Part shown: piece after piece, positions 49,638 to 58,660 of the stretch
Position numbering within the stretch: position 1 is the stretch's first letter
How the letters are laid out: the number at the start of each line of letters is the position of its first letter
Assembly: GCF_000768345.1 (NCBI RefSeq)
Contig: NZ_AVPS01000004.1
Coordinates: 1-64,000 of the forward strand
Origin: Lysobacter concretionis Ko07 = DSM 16239
Lineage (GTDB): Bacteria > Pseudomonadota > Gammaproteobacteria > Xanthomonadales > Xanthomonadaceae
Direction: 5' to 3'
Length of the DNA: 64,000 nucleotides
Program-made: the position numbers and the translations under genes
The notes under the pieces: generated by a model
Databases searched by the model: none
Told to the model about the DNA's origin: nothing
The model's input: the letters and a program-made list of their open reading frames with translations, nothing else

Positions 49638-49886
49638 ATGCGAGCATCCGCGTTCGATGATTGCCCTCCGCGCCGACGCCGACATCCTGACCTCCGCCTA
49701 CATGGCGGCAGGCATGACCTCGCGCGCGCGCCGACCGTTGCCCCCCAATCCGGCCGGGTAGCTGTTCGCACGCACACGCAAAACAGGCGTGACACACGAA
49801 AAAGCCCAGCCGCCGCGCTGGGCTTTTTGCGTTTTGATCAACCCCGATATCTCACCGACATTTCACCCACGGAACCGTTGCGATGA
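49638..49886 (+). CDS. Candidate arginine leader ORF
   Basis: An 82-codon ORF whose ATG is 8 bp after GGGAGG, one of the best Shine-Dalgarno sequences in this window. Sixteen of 82 codons are Arg, including four in a row at residues 12-15 (49671-49682). The reading frame passes through the intrinsic terminator at 49799-49828 and stops at TGA overlapping the argF' start as ATGA (49883-49886). The position at the head of an arginine operon fits a leader peptide, but Arg codons are frequent in any frame of such GC-rich DNA and no protein family is recognised. Confidence 0.35.
   Translation: MRASAFDDCPPRRRRHPDLRLHGGRHDLARAPTVAPQSGRVAVRTHTQNRRDTRKSPAAALGFLRFDQPRYLTDISPTEPLR
49799..49828 (+). terminator. 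Intrinsic terminator or attenuator upstream of argF'
   Basis: AAAAAGCCCAGC / GCTGGGCTTTTT, a 12-bp stem with a 6-nt loop ending in five T, lies about 200 bp past the stop of the secreted-protein gene and 54 bp before the argF' ATG. The region upstream (49751-49759, CGGCCGGGT) can pair with its left arm over about eight positions with one mismatch, so it could switch to an antiterminator form. Confidence 0.85.
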
Positions 49887-50926
49887 CTCCCAGGCACTTC
49901 CTCAACACCCAGGACTGGTCGCGTCCCGACCTTGACGCGCTGCTGTTGCAGGCGGCGGCGTTCAAGCGCGACAAGCTGGGCGACCAGCTCAAGGGCAGGT
50001 CGATCGCGCTGGTGTTCTTCAATCCGTCGATGCGCACGCGGACCAGTTTCGAACTGGGCGCGTTCCAGCTCGGCGCGCACGCCGTGGTGCTGCAGCCGGG
50101 CAAGGACGCGTGGCCGATCGAGTTCGACCTGGGCACGGTGATGGATGGCGACACCGAGGAGCACATCGCCGAAGTGGCGCAGGTGCTGGGGCGCTACGTC
50201 GACCTGATCGGCGTTCGCGCGTTTCCGAAATTCGTCGACTGGTCGATCGACCGACAGGACCGGGTGCTGGAGAGTTTCGCGAAGTACTCGCCGGTGCCGG
50301 TGATCAACATGGAAACCATCACCCATCCCTGCCAGGAACTGGCGCATGTGATGGCGCTGCAGGAGCACTTCGGCACCTCCGACCTGCGCGGCAGGAAGTT
50401 TGTGTTGACCTGGACCTACCACCCCAAGCCGCTGAACACCGCGGTCGCCAACTCGGCGCTGACCATCGCAACCCGGATGGGCATGGACGTGACGCTGTTG
50501 TGCCCGACGCTGGAGTACATCCTCGATGAGCGCTACATGGGTTGGGCGGCGCAGAACGTCGCCGAAAGCGGCGGTTCGCTCGCGGTCAGCCACGACATCG
50601 ACAGCGCCTATGCCGGTGCGGACGTGGTGTACGCCAAGAGCTGGGGCGCGCTGCCGTATTTCGGCAACTGGGCGCCGGAAAAGCCGATCCGCGACCGGTA
50701 CCGGCACTTCATCGTCGACGAGGCCAAGATGGCGCGGACCAATGACGGCGTGTTCAGCCATTGCCTGCCATTGCGGCGCAATGTCAAGGCGACCGACGCG
50801 GTGATGGATTCGCCGCGCTGCATCGCGATCAACGAGGCCGAAAACCGCCTGCACGTGCAGAAAGCGATCATGGCCGCCCTCGTCAAAAGCCAGGGCGGGT
50901 CTCGCCCCGCCGCCGTAAGCCCGTAG
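49883..50926 (+). CDS. argF': N-acetylornithine carbamoyltransferase
   Basis: A 347-residue transcarbamylase acting on N-acetylornithine, not ornithine. The carbamoyl-phosphate site SMRTRTSFELG is near residue 50, HPCQELAHVM near 146 and HCLPLRRNVKATDAVMD near 293. Lys302 falls at the position of the carboxylated lysine known from the Xanthomonas campestris enzyme, which distinguishes this enzyme from classical ornithine transcarbamylase. The last ~12 residues (from KSQGGSRP) arise from a GC-rich repeat, making the protein longer than the roughly 339-residue Xanthomonas form. It heads the argF'-G-E-B-C-H operon. Confidence 0.96.
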   Translation: MTPRHFLNTQDWSRPDLDALLLQAAAFKRDKLGDQLKGRSIALVFFNPSMRTRTSFELGAFQLGAHAVVLQPGKDAWPIEFDLGTVMDGDTEEHIAEVAQVLGRYVDLIGVRAFPKFVDWSIDRQDRVLESFAKYSPVPVINMETITHPCQELAHVMALQEHFGTSDLRGRKFVLTWTYHPKPLNTAVANSALTIATRMGMDVTLLCPTLEYILDERYMGWAAQNVAESGGSLAVSHDIDSAYAGADVVYAKSWGALPYFGNWAPEKPIRDRYRHFIVDEAKMARTNDGVFSHCLPLRRNVKATDAVMDSPRCIAINEAENRLHVQKAIMAALVKSQGGSRPAAVSP

Positions 50927-51060
50927 GGCGGGTCTTGACCCGCCAGCCCGTCGACTTCATCGCGCGGTGGGTCGAGAGCCACCCTACGTTCTGGACGGAT
51001 GAAGGCATGCGGCAACCAATACAAGCCCATCACCCCAACCCTCTCCCGCTTGCGGGAGAG
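50889..51060. repeat. Repeats between argF' and argG
   Basis: The argF' 3' end and the spacer contain GGGCGGGTCTCGCCCCGCC, GTAGGGCGGGTCTTGACCCGCC (split here for length: arms GGCGGGTC / GACCCGCC) and the matching reverse GGTGGGTCGAGAGCCACCC, followed by CACCCCAACCC and CTCTCCCGC-TT-GCGGGAGAG (51041-51060). The last element is shared with 17653-17684 in the opposite orientation. These are dispersed palindromic elements, not coding. Confidence 0.8.
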
Positions 51061-51089
51061 GGGACCAAGACTTCACCGAGACCTTTGAA

Positions 51090-52286
51090 ATGACCAACAA
51101 AGACATCGTCCTCGCCTTCTCCGGCGGCCTCGACACCAGCTTCTGCGTGCCCTGGCTGCAGGAGCGCGGCTGGAACGTGCACACCGTCTTCGCCGATACC
51201 GGCGGCGTGGACGACGAGGAGCGCGCCTTCATCGAGCAGCGCGCGGCCGAGCTGGGCGTGGCCTCGCACGTCACCGTCGATGGCGGGCCGGCGATCTGGG
51301 ACGGCTTTGTCAAACCCTTCGTCTGGGCGGGCGAGGGCTACCAGGGCCAGTACCCCCTGCTGGTGTCGGACCGCTACCTGATCGTCGACGCCGCGCTCAA
51401 GCGTTGCGACGAGCTGGGCACCCGCGTCATCGCGCACGGCTGCACCGGCATGGGCAACGACCAGGTGCGGTTCGACCTGACGGTGAAGTCGCTGGGCGAC
51501 TACGGGATCGTCGCGCCGATCCGTGAAATCCAGAAGGAGCACACCGAGGTGCGCGCCTACGAGCAGAAGTACCTGGAAGACCGGGGCTTCGGCGTGCGGG
51601 CCAAACAGCAGGCCTACACGATCAACGAGAACCTGCTCGGCCTGACCATGTCCGGCGGCGAGATCGACCGCTGGCAGGCGCCGGGCGAGGGCGCGAGCGG
51701 CTGGTGCAAGCCGCGTTCGCAATGGCCTGCGCAGCCGCTGCGGGTGACGATCGGCTTCCGGAATGGCGAGGCGGTCGCGCTGGATGGCGAGGCCATCGCC
51801 GGCCACGAGCTGCTGGCGAAGCTCAATGGCCTGTTCGCCGAATACGGCGTCGGCCGCGGCATCTACACCGGCGACACCACGATCGGCCTCAAGGGCCGGA
51901 TCATCTACGAAGCGCCCGGCCTGACGGCGCTGCTGACCGCCCATCGGGCGCTGGAAGAGGCGGTGCTGAGCAAGCAGCAGAACCGCTTCAAGCCGGAGGT
52001 CGCGCGCAAGTGGGTCGAGCTGGTGTACGAAGGCTTCTTCCACGATCCGCTGAAGACCGATCTGGAAGCGTTTCTGGCGTCCAGTCAAGCGACTGTCAAC
52101 GGCGAAGTGGTGCTGGAAACGACGGGTGGCACGGTCACCGCGGTGGCGATCGACTCGCCGCACATCCTCAGCGCCAAGGGCGCGACCTACGCGCAGGCGG
52201 CGGACTGGGGCGTGGCCGAGGCCGAGGGCTTCATCAAGCTGTTCGGCATGAGCAGCACGCTGTGGGCCGAGGTCAACCGCCGATAG
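51090..52286 (+). CDS. argG: Argininosuccinate synthase
   Basis: A 398-residue ATP pyrophosphatase-type ligase joining citrulline and aspartate. The P-loop-like [16 protein letters not shown] is at the N terminus (residues ~8-23), with [14 protein letters not shown] (ATP/citrulline site) and [11 protein letters not shown]. The start ATG follows GACCTTTGAA, with a modest ribosome site. It is separated from argF' and from argE' by repeat-filled spacers, yet all genes run in the same direction without an intrinsic terminator. Confidence 0.97.
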   Translation: MTNKDIVLAFSGGLDTSFCVPWLQERGWNVHTVFADTGGVDDEERAFIEQRAAELGVASHVTVDGGPAIWDGFVKPFVWAGEGYQGQYPLLVSDRYLIVDAALKRCDELGTRVIAHGCTGMGNDQVRFDLTVKSLGDYGIVAPIREIQKEHTEVRAYEQKYLEDRGFGVRAKQQAYTINENLLGLTMSGGEIDRWQAPGEGASGWCKPRSQWPAQPLRVTIGFRNGEAVALDGEAIAGHELLAKLNGLFAEYGVGRGIYTGDTTIGLKGRIIYEAPGLTALLTAHRALEEAVLSKQQNRFKPEVARKWVELVYEGFFHDPLKTDLEAFLASSQATVNGEVVLETTGGTVTAVAIDSPHILSAKGATYAQAADWGVAEAEGFIKLFGMSSTLWAEVNRR

Positions 52287-52350
52287 CGCGTGTGCCCGCC
52301 GGATCGGCAGCTCTAACGCGATGTGCTGCCGCGCCCCGCATGCATCTGTC

Positions 52351-52426
52351 TGTAGGAGCGACGCAAGTCGCGACCCGCTGAACGCCCCACAACGATGTAC
52401 AGGTCGCGACTTACGTCGCTCCTACA
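52351..52426. repeat. REP-like inverted pair between argG and argE'
   Basis: TGTAGGAGCGACGCAAGTC..GACC (52351-52375) and its reverse complement (52402-52426) match over 25 bp with one mismatch, 26 bp apart. The transcript would fold into a long stable hairpin within the operon mRNA. Confidence 0.9.
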
Positions 52427-52460
52427 GAAGCCCAGCCGGCATCAACCACAGGTTCACGCC

Positions 52461-53606
52461 ATGCTCCCCGACGTACTCCGCCACCTCGAAGCGCTCGTCT
52501 CGTTCGATACCCGCAACCCGCCGCGGCTGATCGGCACCGGCGGCATCTTCGATTACCTGCGCGCGCAACTGCCGGATTTCCGGATCGAGGTCACCGACCA
52601 CGGCGACGGCGCGGTGTCGATGCTGGCGATCCGCGGCAACCCGACGCGCGTGTTCAACGTGCATCTGGATACCGTGCCGTCGTCGCCGGCGTGGACCGCC
52701 GATCCGCATGTGCTGCGGGTGTCGGACGGGCGTGCGATCGGTCTGGGTGCCTGCGACATCAAGGGCGCGGCGGCCGGTCTGCTGGCGGCTGCGGCGCGGA
52801 CCGCCGGCGATGCGGCGTTCCTGTTCAGCACCGACGAGGAAGCCAACGACCCGCGTTGCGTCGCGGCGTTCCTGGCCAGCGGGCATGGATTCAACGAGGT
52901 GATCGTGGCCGAGCCGACCCGGTGCGAGGCGGTGCTCGCCCATCGTGGCATCAGCTCGGTGCTGATGCAGTTCCAGGGCGACGCCGGCCATGCGTCCGGC
53001 GCCAATGCGATGCAGGCCAGCGCGTTGCATCAGGCGATGCGCTGGGGCAGCCGCGCGCTGGACTTCGTCGAAGGGCAGGCGCACCAGCGGTTCGGTGGCT
53101 TGACCGGGCTGCGTTTCAACATCGGTCGCGTCGAAGGCGGGATCAAGGCGAACATGATCGCGCCCAGCGCGGAGGTGCGGTTCGGGTTCCGACCGCTGCC
53201 GTCGATGTCGATCGACGACCTGCACCGGCAGCTCGGCGCGCTGGTCGATGCCGGCGCGGTGGAGCGCTATGAGGAGACGTTCCGCGGCCCGCCGTTGCCG
53301 TCCGGTGACATTGCCAACGCGGAGGAGCGACGGTTGCAGGCGCGCGACCTGGCCGAAGCGCTGGAACTGCCAGTCGGCAATGCCGTCGACTTCTGGACCG
53401 AGGCCTCGCTGTTCTCCGCCGCCGGCCTGACCGCGATCGTGTACGGGCCGGGCGACATCGCCCAGGCGCATACCGCCGACGAGTGGGTCGAGCTGGACCA
53501 GCTGCAGCGGTATGGCGAGTCGATCGTCCGGATTCTTGGCGGTGGCTCCGATGCCCGACTGGACTTCCTTCGCGGCGTCCCCCAAGGGACTTCCTTCGGG
53601 GCGTAG
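52461..53606 (+). CDS. argE: Acetylornithine/acetylcitrulline deacetylase (ArgE-type, M20)
   Basis: A ~381-residue M20 metallohydrolase. The zinc motifs are FNVHLDTVPS (HxD), IGLGACDIKGAAAG (Asp), STDEEANDP (EE), EPTRCE and AQAHTADEWVEL (His). In Xanthomonas relatives the enzyme removes the acetyl group from N-acetylcitrulline, which fits the AOTCase upstream. I chose the ATG at 52461 because family similarity begins right there and a longer frame would start inside the repeat. The C-terminal ~12 residues (GVPQGTSFGA) are encoded by a repeat module and are likely unstructured. Confidence 0.93.
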   Translation: MLPDVLRHLEALVSFDTRNPPRLIGTGGIFDYLRAQLPDFRIEVTDHGDGAVSMLAIRGNPTRVFNVHLDTVPSSPAWTADPHVLRVSDGRAIGLGACDIKGAAAGLLAAAARTAGDAAFLFSTDEEANDPRCVAAFLASGHGFNEVIVAEPTRCEAVLAHRGISSVLMQFQGDAGHASGANAMQASALHQAMRWGSRALDFVEGQAHQRFGGLTGLRFNIGRVEGGIKANMIAPSAEVRFGFRPLPSMSIDDLHRQLGALVDAGAVERYEETFRGPPLPSGDIANAEERRLQARDLAEALELPVGNAVDFWTEASLFSAAGLTAIVYGPGDIAQAHTADEWVELDQLQRYGESIVRILGGGSDARLDFLRGVPQGTSFGA

Positions 53607-53675
53607 GGGCGACGCAAGTCGCGACCCGCTGACACCACGATTCCCTTCGCGTTCGCGACTCACGTCGCTCCTACA
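53576..53675. repeat. Repeat cluster between argE' and argB
   Basis: Adjacent modules: GTCCCCCAAGGGACTTCC..CGGGGCGT (53577-53604), sharing the CCCAAGG..CTTCCTT.GGGGCG pattern with 17732-17758; then GTAGGGGCGACGCAAGTCGC (53603-53622) and, reversed, GTTCGCGACTCACGTCGCTC (53651-53670, continuing to 53675). The forward and reverse copies can pair. The argE' stop codon lies within the cluster, and the argB ATG is 25 bp after it. Confidence 0.85.
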
Positions 53676-53699
53676 AGTGCAACCACGACGCCCCGCCCA

Positions 53700-55046
53700 A
53701 TGACCATTCTTCCGTCCGACCACGACATCCAGACCCGCCAGACCATCGTGCGGTTGCTTTCCAGCATGGCCAGCGCGAAGGAGATCAGCCAGTACCTGAA
53801 GCGCTTCTCGCAGCTCGACGCGGCGCGCTTCGCGGTGGTCAAGGTCGGCGGTGCGGTGCTGCGCGACGACCTCGATGCGCTGACCTCGTCGCTGGCCTTC
53901 CTGCAGGATGTCGGGCTGACCCCGATCGTGCTGCACGGCGCGGGCCCGCAGCTCGACGAGGAGCTGTCGGCAGCGGGCATCGGGAAGCAGACCGTCAACG
54001 GCTTGCGGGTCACCTCGCCGGCCGCGCTGGCCGTCGTGCGGCGCGTGTTCCATGCGCAGAACCTGCGGCTGGTGGAGGCGCTGCAGCGCGGTGGCGCGCG
54101 GGCGACGTCGATTGTCTCGGGCGTTTTCGAGGCCGACTACCTCGATCGCGACGTCTACGGCCTGGTCGGCGAGGTCAGGAAGGTCGACCTGGCGCCGATC
54201 CAGGCCAGCCTGCAGGCCGGCTCGATCCCGGTGATCGCCAGCCTGGGCGAGACCGCCGGCGGGCAGATCCTCAACGTCAATGCCGACTTCGCCGCCAACG
54301 AGCTGGTGAAGATACTGCAGCCCTACAAGATCGTGTTTCTGACCGGCACCGGCGGCCTGCTGGACGACGACGGCAAGGTCATCGACTCGATCAACCTGTC
54401 GACCGAGTACCAGCACCTGATGGCGCAGCCGTGGATCAACGGCGGCATGCGGGTGAAGATCGAGCAGGTCAAGGATCTGCTCGACAAGCTGCCGCCGTCC
54501 TCGTCGGTGTCGATCACCCGGCCTGCCGAGCTGGCCAAGGAGCTGTTCACCCACAAGGGCTCCGGCACGCTGGTGCGGCGCGGCGAGCAGGTGCTGCAGG
54601 CGGACCGTTGGGAGGCCCTGGACCTGCCCCGGCTGCGGGAGCTGATCGAGTCGGCCTTCGGTCGCCGGCTTGCGCCGGATTACTTCGAGCGCACGCGGCT
54701 GCTCCGCGCCTACGTGAGCGAGAACTACCGCGCCGCCGTCGTGCTGACCGACGAGGACGGGTACGCCTACCTCGACAAGTTCGCGGTGCTGGACGAGGCG
54801 CAGGGCGAAGGGCTGGGTCGCGCGGTATGGCAGGTGATGCGCGACCAGAACCCGCGCCTGTTCTGGCGCTCGCGTCACGGCAATCCGGTCAATGCGTTCT
54901 ACTACGCGGAGTCCGACGGTCATTGCAAACAGGAGAAGTGGAAGGTGTTCTGGTACGGACTGGACGGATTCGACGAGATCGCGCGTTGCGTCGCCCACTG
55001 CGCCGGGCGCGCGCCCACCCTGCTTGATCCGGAGGCATCAGCATGA
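53700..55046 (+). CDS. argB: Bifunctional N-acetylglutamate synthase/kinase
   Basis: A 448-residue fusion. Residues ~1-290 are an amino-acid kinase domain ([52 protein letters not shown]). Residues ~290-440 are a GNAT-type acetyltransferase domain ([51 protein letters not shown]). This NAGS/K arrangement is typical of Xanthomonas relatives and replaces separate argA and argB. Its stop overlaps argC as ATGA (55043-55046). Arginine feedback is expected from the family. Confidence 0.96.
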   Translation: MTILPSDHDIQTRQTIVRLLSSMASAKEISQYLKRFSQLDAARFAVVKVGGAVLRDDLDALTSSLAFLQDVGLTPIVLHGAGPQLDEELSAAGIGKQTVNGLRVTSPAALAVVRRVFHAQNLRLVEALQRGGARATSIVSGVFEADYLDRDVYGLVGEVRKVDLAPIQASLQAGSIPVIASLGETAGGQILNVNADFAANELVKILQPYKIVFLTGTGGLLDDDGKVIDSINLSTEYQHLMAQPWINGGMRVKIEQVKDLLDKLPPSSSVSITRPAELAKELFTHKGSGTLVRRGEQVLQADRWEALDLPRLRELIESAFGRRLAPDYFERTRLLRAYVSENYRAAVVLTDEDGYAYLDKFAVLDEAQGEGLGRAVWQVMRDQNPRLFWRSRHGNPVNAFYYAESDGHCKQEKWKVFWYGLDGFDEIARCVAHCAGRAPTLLDPEASA

Positions 55047-56032
55047 ATAGCGATAGCGATGGCGTGGGCGAAGCACCTATCACGGTCGGTCTGGTCGGCG
55101 CGCGGGGACATACCGGCACCGAGCTGATCAAGCTGGTCAGCGGCCATCCGCGCTTCACACTGGCGTTCGTGTCATCGCGCGAACTCGACGGCCAGCGCGT
55201 CGCCGCCCACAACGAGGCCTACACCGGGGAGCTGCGCTACAGCGCGCCCAGTCCCGAACGGCTGCCCGGCCTCGGCGTCGATGCGGTGGTGCTGGCGATG
55301 CCCAATGGCAGGGCGGCGGGGTACGTGGAGGCCTTCGATGCGGCCGGCCTCGACCCGGTCATCATCGACCTGTCGGCGGACTACCGTTTCGACGACCGCT
55401 GGTATTACGGTTTGCCGGAGCTCACCCGGCAGGAATACGCCGGCCAGCGCCGGATCAGCAATCCCGGCTGCTACGCCACCGCGATGCAGCTCGCGATCGC
55501 CCCGATGCTGGACGTGCTTGACGGGCCAGTCCAGTGCTTCGGCGTTTCCGGGTATTCCGGCGCGGGCACCACGCCATCGGATCGCAACGACCCCGACAAG
55601 CTGCGCGACAACCTGATGCCCTACGCCCTTGCCGGACATATCCACGAGCGCGAGGTAAGCCACCGGCTCGGCCATCCGGTGGAGTTCATGCCGCACGTCG
55701 CCCCGCATTTCCGCGGCATCACGATCACCGCGAACCTGCATCTGCAACGAGCTTTCACGCCGGAGGAAGTGCGGGCGCGGTATCGCGCCAGCTACGCCGA
55801 TGAGCCGCTGGTGCGAGTGCTCGACGACGCCCCGTGGGTCAGCGCGATCGCCGGCGAACACCATGTCGACATCGGCGGGTTCACCCTGTCCGACGACGGT
55901 CGCCGGCTGGTGGTGGTCGCCACCGAGGACAACCTGCTCAAGGGCGCCGCGACCCAGGCGATGCAGAACCTCAACCGCGCGTTTGGCCTGGATGAACTGG
56001 CCGGGATTCCGCATCGGGGGATCGCGCGCTGA
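55043..56032 (+). CDS. argC: N-acetyl-gamma-glutamyl-phosphate reductase
   Basis: A 329-residue NADPH-dependent reductase. [17 protein letters not shown] is the nucleotide-binding start, [12 protein letters not shown] holds the catalytic Cys143, and [16 protein letters not shown] follow. It is translationally coupled to argB through ATGA. The following 305-bp spacer before argH is filled with repeats. Confidence 0.96.
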   Translation: MNSDSDGVGEAPITVGLVGARGHTGTELIKLVSGHPRFTLAFVSSRELDGQRVAAHNEAYTGELRYSAPSPERLPGLGVDAVVLAMPNGRAAGYVEAFDAAGLDPVIIDLSADYRFDDRWYYGLPELTRQEYAGQRRISNPGCYATAMQLAIAPMLDVLDGPVQCFGVSGYSGAGTTPSDRNDPDKLRDNLMPYALAGHIHEREVSHRLGHPVEFMPHVAPHFRGITITANLHLQRAFTPEEVRARYRASYADEPLVRVLDDAPWVSAIAGEHHVDIGGFTLSDDGRRLVVVATEDNLLKGAATQAMQNLNRAFGLDELAGIPHRGIAR

Positions 56033-56101
56033 CCCGGTGGTATGTACGGTCCATGTGCGTAGCGCAGGGAGTGGATCCACGACCGGCACGACTTTCTGCG
56101 C

Positions 56102-56299
56102 GTTCGCGACTCACGTCGCTCCTACAAAAGCAACAGTCCCACACCAATCCCCACCGTAGGAAGTCCGGTGGGACAAAAACACCAACCGGCAACAATCTCC
56201 ACCGTAGGAGCGACGTAAGTCGCGACCTGTACATCGCACCACCATCCGTAATCTCGCGACTCACGTCGCATCTACGACCGAAGGAAGTCCAGTCGGACA
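56102..56299. repeat. Repeat array between argC and argH
   Basis: The 305-bp gap 56033-56337 holds three REP cores in alternating orientation (56102-56126 reverse; 56204-56231 forward; 56254-56276 reverse) and two GGAAGTCC-type modules. TAGGAAGTCCGGTGGGACAA is at 56157-56176, and AAGGAAGTCCAGTCGGACA at 56281-56299, identical to 7164-7182. The second unit (56251-56299) parallels 7137-7182 over its full length. No gene is supported here. Confidence 0.88.
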
Positions 56300-56337
56300 G
56301 CCGATACCCAGCCTCTGCATCCACAGGAACCCCCACG

Positions 56338-57627
56338 ATGACCCGACTCCTCTGGCAGAAACCCGGCGTGCAGGTGGATGAACGCATCCAGCATTTCTGC
56401 GCCGGTGACGACGTGATCCTGGATCGCGAGTTCTTCCTGTTCGACATCCAGGCCAGCCGCGCGCATGCGCAAGGGCTGCAGCTCATCGGCATCCTGGATG
56501 CCGACGAACTGGCCGGTATCGAGCGCGAATTGACCGCGCTGGCGGCCGATTTCAGCGCCGGCAGCTTCGTGCTTGACGAGACTTTCGAAGACGGCCACTC
56601 GGCTATCGAAGCGCGCTTGATCGAGCGTCTCGGCGACGCCGGTCGAAAGATCCACACCGGCCGCAGCCGCAACGACCAGGTGCTGGTGGCGACCCGCCTG
56701 TGGCTGAAGGATCGGCTCAGTCGCCTGCACGCGCTGTGCCGCGAGAGCGCCGAAGTCGCGCTGGCCCGCGCCGAGGTCGAGGCCACATTGCCGCTGCCCG
56801 GCTACACCCACCTGCAGCGCGCGGTCGTGTCCTCGGCCGGCATGTGGTGGTCGGCGTGGGCGGAGGCGTTCATCGATGACGCCGTCCGCGCGCGCGACAC
56901 CCTGGCCTGGGTGGACGCGAACCCGCTCGGCAGCGCCGCCGGCTACGGCGTCAACCTGCCGCTGGCGCGCGAGCACACCACCGCCGCGCTCGGCTTCGGC
57001 CGCATGCAGGTCTCGGCGACCTACGCCCAGCTGTCGCGCGGAAAATTCGAGATGGCCGCGATCGACGCGCTGTCCAGCGCGATGCTCGACCTGCGTCGGC
57101 TGGCCTGGGACCTGAGCCTGTTCACCAGCGCCGAATTCGGCTTCGTCGCGCTGCCGGCGCAGTACACCACTGGCAGTTCGATCATGCCGAACAAGCGCAA
57201 CCCCGATGTCATCGAACTGATGCGTGCCAGCTACGCCAGCGTCGCCGCCGGCCGCACCGAGGTGGAGCAGTTGCTGTCGCTGCCGTCGGGCTACCACCGC
57301 GACCTGCAGTTCACCAAAGGCGCGATCTTCCACGCCTTCGGCCGCGGACTGGGTGCGCTGGAACTGCTGCCCGACCTGCTGCGCAACCTGGAGTGGAAGC
57401 CCGACGCGATGCGCGCCGCGCTGGATTCGTCGATGTATGCGACCGATCTGGCCGTCGACCTGGCCCGCGAGGGCATGCCATTCCGCGATGCCTACCGGCA
57501 GGCGGCTGATCCGGCGCGCTGGGAGCAGGGCGATGCCGATGCCAGCCTGGCCGCGCGCGTGTCGCCGGGCGCGGCGGGGGACCTGCGGCTGGATGTGCTG
57601 CGCGAGCGATTGGGGCCAGGCTCGTAA
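56338..57627 (+). CDS. argH: Argininosuccinate lyase
   Basis: A 429-residue member of the fumarase/aspartase superfamily that releases arginine and fumarate. [12 protein letters not shown], the catalytic His in [10 protein letters not shown], and the flexible signature loop [13 protein letters not shown] are all present. I chose the ATG at 56338, 8 bp after AGGAA; longer frames start inside the repeat array. It closes the arginine operon and faces a convergent polysaccharide operon. Confidence 0.96.
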   Translation: MTRLLWQKPGVQVDERIQHFCAGDDVILDREFFLFDIQASRAHAQGLQLIGILDADELAGIERELTALAADFSAGSFVLDETFEDGHSAIEARLIERLGDAGRKIHTGRSRNDQVLVATRLWLKDRLSRLHALCRESAEVALARAEVEATLPLPGYTHLQRAVVSSAGMWWSAWAEAFIDDAVRARDTLAWVDANPLGSAAGYGVNLPLAREHTTAALGFGRMQVSATYAQLSRGKFEMAAIDALSSAMLDLRRLAWDLSLFTSAEFGFVALPAQYTTGSSIMPNKRNPDVIELMRASYASVAAGRTEVEQLLSLPSGYHRDLQFTKGAIFHAFGRGLGALELLPDLLRNLEWKPDAMRAALDSSMYATDLAVDLAREGMPFRDAYRQAADPARWEQGDADASLAARVSPGAAGDLRLDVLRERLGPGS

Positions 57628-57712
57628 CTGGACGGGTCCAACCGCTGGTTGCCGGATCGGTCCTGCCCCTGTCCGGCCTGCCGCACTTGTCTGCACCTAT
57701 TGAGGCAATTCG

Positions 57713-57739
57713 GGCCGGACGTTTTTCGGCAGTCCGGCC
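57713..57739. terminator. Hairpin between argH and the barrel-protein gene
   Basis: GGCCGGAC / GTCCGGCC (8 bp, 11-nt loop including TTTTT) lies between two convergent stops. It is terminator-like but has no T-run after the stem. Confidence 0.45.
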
Positions 57740-57757
57740 GAGTCGACGGCATGTCCG

Positions 57758-58660
57758 TCAAAACGGTCTTATCAGCTGCACGTTGATTTGCCGATACCCG
57801 TAATTGATGCCTTCGCCGACCGGTGTATTGCTGTAGGTACCGTTGGCGCGCAGGTACCAATGCCGTGGTGTTTTCGGGCTTTCGATGGTGGCCTCCACCA
57901 GCCGTGCGGCGCGTGCATCGGAGTTGCTGTCGCGTTGCATCCCGACGCCGGCACCCGCGGCCATCATCCATCCTTGGTGAAACCGGCGCAGCCGCAACAT
58001 CGGGATTGCCTCGGCAAACCAGCGCGGCGAGTAGTAGTCAGCCTCACCCGGGTGGCTGCTGTGGAAGGCGCGGGTCCGCAACTGCGCGCTCAACCCCCAT
58101 TCGCGCACCAGCTGGGCACTGTAGGTGGCGCGGAGGTGGGCCCGCACGTTGTCACCAGTGAAAGTCTGCATGCCGGCCAGCAAGGTCAATTGCCGGCGTT
58201 GCTCTGCATCGAGGGGCAGGTCGATGGCGGCACCGGCAAACGTGGCGTGCAGGCCTTGTTCGCCTTGTCGGGTTTCCACCACTTCGCGCTCGATGAAGTA
58301 TTCCTGCCGACGCGGGATGTCACGGACGATGCTGGCGTTGCCCAGCAATGTGTGGCCGTTGCTGCCGATTTGCCCATTCCATTTCCAATCGCCTGCGGCG
58401 TCGGCGAAACGGAAGTACACCCGGTTCTCCGACCAGCCATCGGTTCCGAGGGGGCGGATGCGCGCACGTTCAACCGCGAGTCCACGATATTGCCCCGGAT
58501 GGTCGTAGCGGTAATAGGCGGTCAGATTGGTACGCAACACACTGGTGTCGTCGCCATCGTCGGAGGCGAACAGGTCGAACCCGCCCGCCGGTGATGCGGC
58601 GCCGGACGGGAAGGGAAGTGCCGCGCCGAGCAGCAGGATCGCAAGCAGTGCGCGACTCAT
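57758..58660 (-). CDS. Outer-membrane beta-barrel protein linked to a polysaccharide synthase
   Basis: A 300-residue exported protein with a Sec signal peptide (LLAILLLGAALPFPSGAA, cleavage near residue 22). The mature part is a series of alternating aromatic/polar strands and ends in Phe (QLIRPF), the usual C-terminal mark of barrels inserted by BamA. The region DYYSPRWFAEA ... GAGVGMQRDS resembles barrels of exopolysaccharide exporters such as the C-terminal part of PgaA-like proteins, without the TPR part. Its start overlaps the GT2 stop as ATGA, so it is likely the export partner of that synthase. The assignment to a named family is uncertain. Confidence 0.7.
   Translation of the reverse strand: MSRALLAILLLGAALPFPSGAASPAGGFDLFASDDGDDTSVLRTNLTAYYRYDHPGQYRGLAVERARIRPLGTDGWSENRVYFRFADAAGDWKWNGQIGSNGHTLLGNASIVRDIPRRQEYFIEREVVETRQGEQGLHATFAGAAIDLPLDAEQRRQLTLLAGMQTFTGDNVRAHLRATYSAQLVREWGLSAQLRTRAFHSSHPGEADYYSPRWFAEAIPMLRLRRFHQGWMMAAGAGVGMQRDSNSDARAARLVEATIESPKTPRHWYLRANGTYSNTPVGEGINYGYRQINVQLIRPF

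Noticed and set aside
56102-56299. Possible CRISPR array between argC and argH
   Set aside because: Repeats alternate in orientation, differ in sequence and have no uniform spacers; they are REP-like palindromes.
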